Origin: Priapulus caudatus
Taxonomy: Eukaryota > Priapulida > Priapulimorpha > Priapulimorphida > Priapulidae
Direction: 5' to 3'
Assembly (NCBI RefSeq): GCF_000485595.1
Contig: NW_014577472.1
Location: 5,713 to 27,606 of the forward strand
Length of the DNA stretch: 21,894 nt
Shown here: positions 10,201-16,300 of the stretch, one piece after another
Numbering within the stretch: position 1 is the stretch's first letter
Layout of the letters: every line of letters starts with the position of its first letter
Notes under the pieces: generated by a model
Database searches by the model: none
Told to the model about the DNA's origin: nothing
What the model saw: the letters and a program-made list of their open reading frames with translations, nothing else
Program-made: the position numbers and the translations under genes

Positions 10201-10993
10201 CATTTTCTAGTTCAAACTATTTTGTGTTTCCGTCTTTCAGGCTGTTCCACACGGCACCGAATGTACCTCATTATGCCAGTAAGTACAGCCCTCTACTGTC
10301 TACAAATTCGTTGTTTTAATATTTTTCTTGTAGTAAAAGTTTTAGTAGGCAGTGCTTTTCATGTAACAGTATTGCTGGTACAATTGATTTTCTCTGTTGA
10401 ACTTGCTTCATCTTTGAAACATTCTGTGCAGTATAGAGTTGAAAGGATTTCACGTTATGTTAAGCTTATTGAAACCCTCACAGTGGCTTCACACGTTTCC
10501 AACACTTTACATTTCTAGAATAATTATTGTTCTTAGTTGAATTTGCTTCTACATCATAACGTTTTCCTATAGCATATAGTAGAAAAGATGAGTTAATTAT
10601 GGAATATTAATATATAATGTTGTTTTGATGCAGAAAACAAGGCTGTAGGCGTTATGAAGGCTGGACACTCATTTACTATTGAACCAATGATTTCAGAAGG
10701 TATGTGTACTAGTACTTGTTTGCACAATGTTTTATGTTCCGTTTTGCATACTTTTTGGCACAGAGTGGTTTCTCTTTAACTCGTGACATGTTCAGGTTGC
10801 ATGAATGTATTTCGACTCGTGCACAGGTGTGTGGCGGGACATGGTGTGGCCCGACAACTGGACAGCAGTGACTCAAGATGGCCGACGCTCAGCTCAATTC
10901 GAGCACACCTTACTTGTGACAGACACGGGTGTGGACATTCTCACTCAGCGCCCGGGAACAAGCCGGCCTCACTTCATGGACCAGCTAGGCTAG
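4143..10993 (+). CDS. METAP1: Methionine aminopeptidase 1 (spliced gene, 13 exons)
   Basis: This gene encodes the cytosolic, ribosome-associated metalloprotease that removes the initiator methionine from nascent chains. The coding exons are 4143(or 4167)-4275, 6826-6877, 7008-7075, 7256-7316, 7525-7616, 7879-7962, 8317-8384, 8674-8744, 9052-9183, 9856-9961, 10241-10278, 10634-10699 and 10827-10993. All junctions are GT-AG and phases match. About 370 residues result, against 386 in human. A zinc finger comes first (CPTC, FCSQDC, HKQQH), then the pita-bread fold. By family knowledge the metal ligands are the Asp in NIDVTV, the Asp in HGDLNET, the His in GHGI, the Glu in TIEPM and the Glu in QFEHTLL; the His of VICHGIPD is also kept. 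Exon 1 has a one-base frame break. Introns at 7963-8316, 8385-8673, 8745-9051 and 10279-10633 show nothing further. Confidence 0.95.
4301..4511. mobile_element. Foldback MITE in METAP1 intron 1
   Basis: Long imperfect terminal inverted repeats of about 50 bp start with TTCCAAC-CACTGCA-TTACCG and include CTCTCGGCGGCG-GACTGTTGCACG (about 4305-4352, inverted at 4454-4509). CTTGCACT-type inner repeats face each other as well, so almost the whole element can fold back. There is no ORF with a domain. It begins only about 25 bp after the exon 1 donor. Confidence 0.7.
4512..5920. other. METAP1 intron 1, 5' part
   Basis: No exon or domain recognised. CCTAGACTCGTTAGTGA followed by TAGGC appears near 4721 and again near 5645, with several GTAGGC words between. 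This suggests an old duplicated repeat. Confidence 0.4.
5921..6141. mobile_element. Short MITE with perfect 19-bp inverted ends
   Basis: AAGGGTCGTTGTCGTATCA (5922-5940) is exactly inverted at 6122-6140. The 180-bp interior is AT-rich and non-coding. ACTAGTG stands outside both ends (about 5911 and 6150). The perfect ends suggest a fairly recent insertion into METAP1 intron 1. Family not recognised. Confidence 0.7.
6324..6618. mobile_element. MITE with 24-bp GGAGGTACGG inverted ends
   Basis: The left end at 6324-6347 and the inverted right end at 6595-6618 pair over 24 bases with two mismatches (core CTGGAGGTACGG). AATTTA flanks at 6312-6317 and 6622-6627. The right end is duplicated: CTGCCGTACCTCCAG occurs at about 6573-6587 and again at 6600-6613. 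Non-coding. Confidence 0.65.
6826..6877 (+). CDS. METAP1: METAP1 exon 2: second zinc-finger half
   Basis: Acceptor CACAG|GAT, donor CAA|GTGAGT. It reads [17 protein letters not shown], supplying the last Cys and the His residues of the C6H2-type zinc finger that docks the enzyme on the ribosome. It continues exon 1 in phase 0 and ends in phase 1. Confidence 0.93.
7008..7075 (+). CDS. METAP1: METAP1 exon 3: linker
   Basis: Acceptor TTTCAG|AAGG, donor CCGTA|GTAAGT. It reads [18 protein letters not shown], equivalent to the conserved DPW...TGKLRP linker between zinc finger and catalytic domain. Enters in phase 1, ends in phase 0. Confidence 0.93.
7256..7316 (+). CDS. METAP1: METAP1 exon 4: linker to catalytic domain
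   Basis: Acceptor TTATTCAG|ACACC, donor AAAAG|GTGTGC. It reads [20 protein letters not shown], the conserved P-x-R-x-VP...I-x-RPDYA segment. Ends in phase 1. Confidence 0.93.
7525..7616 (+). CDS. METAP1: METAP1 exon 5: first catalytic helices
   Basis: Acceptor TATTTAG|GAACG, donor TGTAAG|GTGAGA. It includes [20 protein letters not shown], matching the start of the peptidase M24 domain. Enters in phase 1, ends in phase 0. Confidence 0.93.
7879..7962 (+). CDS. METAP1: METAP1 exon 6
   Basis: Acceptor ATTTCAG|CTTGG, donor CATGAG|GTGATT. It reads [20 protein letters not shown] followed by EIDRLIHE, the G-VTT-EID motif of the family. Exactly 28 codons, phase 0 at both ends. Confidence 0.93.
8317..8384 (+). 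CDS. METAP1: METAP1 exon 7: substrate-pocket segment
   Basis: Acceptor CTTCCAG|GCGAC, donor GCAC|GTGAGT. It contains [17 protein letters not shown], the conserved pocket segment of type 1 methionine aminopeptidases. Ends in phase 2. Confidence 0.93.
8674..8744 (+). CDS. METAP1: METAP1 exon 8: catalytic His segment
   Basis: Acceptor TTTTTAG|GTCTG, donor AACA|GTGAGT. It reads [16 protein letters not shown] and then the LTDGDIVN turn. The His of ICHG is the conserved substrate-interacting histidine. Phases 2 in, 1 out. Confidence 0.93.
9052..9183 (+). CDS. METAP1: METAP1 exon 9: both metal-binding Asp
   Basis: Acceptor TTGGCAG|TCGAC, donor GCAG|GTAGGT. It holds [16 protein letters not shown] with the two aspartate ligands, then [20 protein letters not shown]. 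It is noticeably richer in CG dinucleotides than the neighbouring exons. Phase 1 at both ends. Confidence 0.94.
9335..9624. mobile_element. MITE in METAP1 intron 9
   Basis: TTTGTCTGCCCTCACCCGAC (from 9336) is inverted at 9605-9624 with one mismatch. Inside both ends a second inverted segment CTCAA-AAAAGTTT faces its partner, and T/A runs follow. No coding content. Confidence 0.65.
9856..9961 (+). CDS. METAP1: METAP1 exon 10: GHGI metal-binding His
   Basis: Acceptor GTTTCAG|TGAAA, donor CACAG|GTAAGC. It reads [20 protein letters not shown] and then [15 protein letters not shown]. The His of GHGI is a metal ligand. Phases 1 in, 2 out. Confidence 0.94.
10241..10278 (+). CDS. METAP1: METAP1 exon 11 (38 bp)
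   Basis: A very short exon with strong sites: acceptor CTTTCAG|GCTG, donor GCCA|GTAAGT. It reads [12 protein letters not shown], invariant in the family. Too short to be found by ORF length; identified by homology and phase (2 in, 1 out). Confidence 0.93.
10634..10699 (+). CDS. METAP1: METAP1 exon 12: IEPM Glu ligand
   Basis: Acceptor GATGCAG|AAAAC, donor GAAG|GTATGT. It reads [20 protein letters not shown]; the Glu of IEPM is a metal ligand. Phase 1 at both ends. Confidence 0.94.
10827..10993 (+). CDS. METAP1: METAP1 exon 13: last exon and stop
   Basis: Acceptor GCACAG|GTGTG; ends with TAG at 10991-10993. It includes [20 protein letters not shown] with the last glutamate ligand (QFEH), [12 protein letters not shown], and the usual C-terminus PHFMDQL, here extended by one Gly. 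Confidence 0.94.
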
Positions 10994-11575
10994 AAAATTA
11001 TATTGGTTTGCGCATTAGGTTTGGATAGGAGTACTAGATTTAGGAATAATAGCTGAATCGTTGTAGATCGCCGTGCACTCATACGTGACATCTCTCATTT
11101 GCGATAGGTTCTCAATGTAGGATTTGTAACAATAATGTAGACATTTGAAAGCAGCCATGTGTCTAGGTTGCCACTGGGTGGCGCTGGCTTGTCAGCTGAT
11201 AACTTATCATATAGTGTTTGAAAACTATTTAAAAGGGATTTTGACTTCTATTGTTTATATAACGACGGTCATTACTTCTAACTTTTTTTCTGTTTTACCT
11301 TCCAATATTTCTTAATTGCATCTGCACATCCGCCTTTGTTAACGTACCTTGAAGCTAATAATATAAACTGAGCCCACTGCTTTCAAAATCACATGAAAAA
11401 TACAGGACAAGTGATACTTAGAATGTTATTTTAATGTTTTTGTAAAAAAGTGTTCAGTGAGAGACAAGTCGAATTAAACTCTGTTATCACATGCTTCATA
11501 CTGCTGGGATGTTTGTGTCCAACAATATCTTGTGACTTGAGATTTTTAATAAAGTTTTGATGCTAGAGGTGAAAT
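10994..11575 (+). other. METAP1: METAP1 3' UTR (predicted)
   Basis: Non-coding sequence from the TAG to just past an AATAAA signal at 11548-11553. No earlier AATAAA was noticed after the stop. The extent is inferred, not observed. Confidence 0.5.
11548..11553 (+). terminator. METAP1 polyadenylation signal candidate
   Basis: AATAAA followed by GTTTTGATG. It lies about 555 bp after the METAP1 stop in the correct orientation. Confidence 0.55.
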
Positions 11576-11619
11576 GATTATTCTGCACATATTCAGTGGT
11601 AGATTTCGATGTCGTCATG

Positions 11620-11651
11620 AACATGTCTATACAATATAGTATAGATATGTT
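11620..11651. repeat. AT-rich hairpin
   Basis: AACATGTCTATAC (11620-11632) pairs with GTATAGATATGTT (11639-11651) with one mismatch around a 6-base loop. It sits just beyond the METAP1 polyadenylation signal. Confidence 0.45.
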
Positions 11652-12775
11652 TATGTTCATTTTAAGTTTATAATATTGTATATATAGATAAGTTCTCCTA
11701 CAACTAGTCTAGATATGTTCATGATATTCTGTAGGCAAAAAATTTGTCACGAAAACGCAAAAGCTCCTTTATCCACCCATGACGGCACCGCAGTACTGCG
11801 AGAGAAGTAACGGACAGATCGAAACACATGCTGCAACATTATCCAGTTGTTCTTAATGATGTTCATATACCACTCGACTAACTACAGAACGTAATATCTA
11901 CAATAACAATAACAATAGATCTATCATGCTGGGAGACGTGGAATGACGCTGTATAATCCTATTCCTGCTATTACAGACTAGTACGTGCACACAATTCTAC
12001 CGATTAACTTCCAACATCTTGCAGCGATTGATAACACTGCTCGTCCCTCCACGGCAACATGTATTGCAGTCACGAAAACCCGCGCCTGCTGCAACTTTGT
12101 GCGTTCGGTGTCTAGGGGACCCAGCAGGCCCCGCGCCGCACCACGTCACGCGAACACGTTTGTGCATGAAAGTGAAGTCATCACATTTGTTACTTTATTT
12201 ACAGATTAAACGTCTATTTATCACAGATCACTTTGGCGACGCCACGTGCGCCTCCGACGAGATTCACTCACTCCACCACGTGCCTTAACTCCCTTACCGC
12301 CACTGACTAATGCACTCATGTACTAGATTTAACTTCTGTTTTAAGTAACTTGGATGCAGCTTCGACATACAACTTTCTGTGCCCTCGGCAGACGTACATA
12401 TTCACAGAATTCAAACGCAAGAGCTGATACCCCTGGGTTCCAATTATAATCCTTTTTTTAAATAATTATTAGTAAATATGATTCACTGTTGGAAGAATGA
12501 TTGGGAAAGACGAGGAATCTATATGAAAGCATGGATCCATCACCATTCAGTTACACTCGCTATCCTCAGTCCCATTTATAAACAATTTTACAGTGCCCAA
12601 TGTATATGATAATCACATTGTACATCGAAAATACATGTTGGTATGGAACCATCTGCTTTACATATTTACTGCATTATGAAACTGACATTCGATCATTTTA
12701 GACAAATTCAAATGATCATCGCAAGGTCACATGCTGCTGCAATACAAACGCAAAAAAAACGGCTAAAAACGATAA
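11652..12775. other. Intergenic stretch between the two genes
   Basis: No gene seen. ORFs of up to about 90 codons at 11985-12288 have no recognisable domain and lie where the ANKS3 3' UTR would be. The sequence is AT-rich apart from a GC-richer patch at 12040-12290. Confidence 0.45.
12194..12199 (-). terminator. ANKS3 polyadenylation signal candidate
   Basis: TTTATT on the + strand reads AATAAA on the - strand, within GTAAATAAAGT. It lies about 800 bp beyond the ANKS3 stop, so the 3' UTR would include the GC-rich minisatellite. Nothing better placed was noticed. Confidence 0.3.
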
Positions 12776-12779
12776 GGAT

Positions 12780-13012
12780 CTCGCCGCTCCCCGGCGTCTC
12801 ACGCGCCTCGCCGCTCCCGGGCGTCTCACACGTCTCGCCGCTCCCCGGCGTCTCACGCGCCTCACCGCTCCCCGGCTTCTCACGCGTGTCTCGGGTGCCT
12901 CACCGCTCCCCGGCTTCTCACGCATCTCACGCGTGTCTCGGGTGCCTCACCGCTCCCCGGCTTCTCACGCATGTCTCGGGCGCCTCACCGCTCCCCGGTG
13001 TCTCACGCGTTT
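12780..13012. repeat. GC-rich 27-bp minisatellite
   Basis: Seven or so units start CTCRCCGCTCCCCGG and end TCTCACGCG. The first copies are 27 bp; later ones grow to about 38 and 47 bp by internal duplication of TCACGCRTGTCTCGGG-like pieces. The array runs into the end of ANKS3: its last unit contains the stop codon. ORFs reading it as PLPGVS repeats or as Arg/Ala-rich chains are artefacts. Confidence 0.8.
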
Positions 13013-13399
13013 TGCTGCTGCGGCGCGGGCGTCTGCACGTGATCGCCGCTCTGCTGCCGCATCATCTCAACGAGTGATGAGATGACCGACAGGTGGCGCT
13101 CCAGTTCCTCCGCGTGCTTGCACAGACGCAGCGTCAACGCGTGCGCCGAGGCACCCCCTAGCTGCTGCTGCGCTTGCACCGAGGCGCCCCATAGCTGCTG
13201 TTGCGCATCTGCCAAGGCATCCTCGCCTGCCTGCTGCGCCCCCCACGTGTACAGTGGCGCCGCCTTGTGCTCGGGGGACGCGCCCATGCCGTCGGCGGGG
13301 CGCCTGTCTCTTGCTTCGACGGTGTTGTTAAGTTTCGTGCAGCGTCGGTCGCTGTCAAGGTCCGGCGTTAGTTGCTTCATTAGCTCCGCCTGACATAAC
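13003..13399 (-). CDS. ANKS3: ANKS3 exon 12: C-terminus and stop
   Basis: Acceptor GTGCGCAG|GTTATG completes an Arg codon, then LCQAELMKQLTPDLDSDRR (vertebrate RACQAEL). The end has a helical segment LCKHAEELERHLSVISSLVE, like the terminal helix of vertebrate ANKS3, and a Gln-rich tail. TGA at 13003-13005 is inside the last unit of the GC-rich minisatellite. The ORF extends upstream of the acceptor through an ATC/ATT run that is intronic. Confidence 0.88.
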
Positions 13400-16300
13400 C
13401 TGCGCACGCAGAATATGATGATGATAATGATGATGTTGAAGAGGAAGATGACACGACCGGTCTCTGCATGCGTGCGGCTGCTGGTGACACACAACTAGGT
13501 AACAGTAAACGCTGTAGTTGTAACCGTACGGTAGCTGGTGATCTTGACACTGCTGTCACGAACGCTCCGAATCCCATTTACGAATTATTACGAATTATTT
13601 CGAAGCTCTTGTCACTCTCAGCCTAGCATCTAACTTGGCCTTTATTGTCCAAGAGAGTGGCAGTTAAATATCGCAACGTGCGTGAATGGAGCAGCGTTTA
13701 CAGATGGCACAGCGTGTATAAATAGCAGAGCGTGTAATGAATGGGGCAGCGTTTACAGATGGCACAGCGTGTACAATTAGTAGAGCGTGTATGAATGGCA
13801 CAGTATGTGGGAATGCTGCAGCTTGTATGAATGAAAGAGCATGTAGAAATGACAGAGCATGTATAAATGACAGAGCATGTATGAATGAAAGAGCATGTAT
13901 AAATGACAGAGCATGTATGAATGGCGCAGCGTGTGGGAATACTGCAGCGTGTATGAATGACTGGGCATGTATAAATGTTGCAGCGTGTATGAATTGAACA
14001 GCATTTATAAACGGCATAGGTGAAGAACAGACACAGAGCGTGCATGAACAGTGTGTACGAACATTAGAGCATGTTGAATGCGCGTATGGAACAGCGGAGC
14101 TTGTATGAACAACGAAGCCATACATGAATGGTATGTATGAACGAAAGGCGCACAGTATGAACGGTGCATCGTGAACAACAGAGGCATGTTATGAACGACA
14201 GAGCATGTATGAACGACGGCTCCGGAGCACGTATGAACGATGGAGCATGTGTGCAACGCATGTATGAACAATAGAGTGCATGTGGCGAACAAGCGTCACC
14301 TCATGTTGATCATCGCGGCAGTCATGTTGCCAACAGACGATGCTCGCCTCGCTCGACGTGTGCTGCAGACGCGCCACGCAGCGCCTGTCCTCCATGAGGC
14401 AGCCTCAACGGACGCTGCGCAGCTCCCGCTCCTGTAACACCTGCTGCCTTCATGCTTTCCAGTCGCGCACACACCTGCAATAGTTAACGTAGCTGTTACG
14501 CATTGTAATAGAAGTCTAGTTATAACACCTGTAATAGTTAACTAGCTTGTAACGACTTTTAATAGGTGATCTAGCTATTACACCTGTAATAGGTGTGATC
14601 TAGCTGTTACACCTGTAATAGGTGATCTAGCTGTTACACCTGTAATAGGTAATGTAGATATTACACCTGTAATAGGGAACGTAGCTGTGAACACCTGTAA
14701 TAGGTAACGTACTGTAACACTGTAATAGGTTAAAGCTAGATTTAAATACACCTGTAATAGGTAACCTAGCTGTAACACCTGTAATATGTAATGTAGCTGT
14801 TACACCTGTATTAGGTAACGTAGATATTACACCTGTAATAGGTAACGTAGCTGTTACACTGTATTAGGTAATGTAGATATTACACCTGTAATAAGTAACG
14901 TAGCTGTTACACCTGTAATGGTAACGTAGCTGTTACCCTTTAATAGGTAACCTAGCTGTAACACCTGTAATATGTAATGTAGCTGTTACAACCTGTATTA
15001 GGTAACGTAGATATTACACCTGTAATCGGTATGTAGCCTGGTGACACCTGTATAGGTAACGTAGCGTTACACCTTTAATAGGTAACCAGACATGATAGGT
15101 GCAGTGGTACCTGATGGAGTGTGAATGGCCATTTCTTGCATTTCCGCCTCTAGCTTATCCGCATAAGCCTGCTCCGGCGCTTAGTAGAGGAGGCGGCGCG
15201 TTGCTATGCCAACGGGCAATCGCCGATGTTCATCTTTCTCCTTGGACACAATAATCTGATGTACAAATTACACAGAAAATCTTACAAACTCGCGTAGTTT
15301 AATAACCGTTTGACACAGATTTATAGCTGATGACATGCACGATAATGCATTGCTGAACTAACGGTGATTAAAGATGGAATCTCCTGTAAAGATCTCTATC
15401 ATGAACACACCCCATCTCTCAAACCTCATGTAGTATGGTAAGTAGAGATAATGTATCGACCGTGTGCATCATACATTCATGTATGCGGAGGTGTGCGTGT
15501 GCTGTGTGTGTACGTGTGAGTCTGCGTGCATGAGCTTGGTGTGTACATGCGCGAACATTTGTGCATGCGTGCACGGGTGCATACATACACGCGTCTCTAC
15601 GCGTGCACAACGGAAGTGCCGACTCACTTGCCCCAACTCACTGTACTTACTGAATTCCAACCTCCTTGAGATCGTTTTCGGTGAGCGTGAGAAACAGCTG
15701 CAGGTCAATGTCCTGCTCCACGAGCACGCCGTGATACTTCGACAGCCCCACCTGTCTCAGAAACGCCTCAAGATCCTGCTGCTGCTGCTCCTGCTCCTGC
15801 TGCTGCCGATGCTCCTGCTGGTGGTGGTGCTGCTGCTGCTGCTGCCTCCTGCTGGTGGTGCGCTGCTGGCTGCTGCTGCTGCTGGTGGTTGATGATTGCG
15901 CTGTGCTCCTGCTGGTGGTTATGGCTGCTGCTGCTGCTGCTGCTGGGTGGTGGATGATGCTGCTGCTGCTCCTGCTGGTGGTGATGCTGCTGCTGCTCCT
16001 GCTGGTGGTGAGGCTGCTGCTGCTGCTGGTGGTGGTCATGCTGCTGCTGCTGGCGGTGACGCTGTTGCTGCTGTTGATGATGGTGGTGGTCCAGCTGTTG
16101 TTGTTGTTGCTGCTGCTGCTCCTGCCGACTCTCCTTATCGTCCGGTGGCACAGGTTCCTTGGCCAGCGTGGGCAACGTGGGTGCGGGTGACGGCGGTGTG
16201 GGCACATAACCCGTGAGATCGCGTGTTGTCTGTGAGGAAGGAACGTTGGTGTTAGCCCGCGTGTGCTGTGAAATTCCCAATGCGCTACGCATGTGGAAAT

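Noticed and set aside
9892-10203. 103-codon - strand ORF
   Set aside because: It lies antisense to METAP1 exon 10 and adjoining intron; a shadow frame.
12643-13077. 144-codon + strand ORF with PLPGVS repeats
   Set aside because: It is a translation of the GC minisatellite and runs antisense into the ANKS3 last exon.
13664-14125. 153-codon - strand ORF with FIHALS-type repeats and its + strand counterpart
   Set aside because: It is the 18-bp minisatellite read in frame; it lies in an ANKS3 intron and ends without splice context.
13678-15095. CRISPR-like regular repeats
   Set aside because: The arrays are direct tandem repeats without unique spacers, within introns of an animal gene.
15464-15892. 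Leu-rich + strand ORF suggestive of a membrane protein
   Set aside because: The Leu runs are CTG repeats, antisense to the ANKS3 Gln/His tract and SAM exon.
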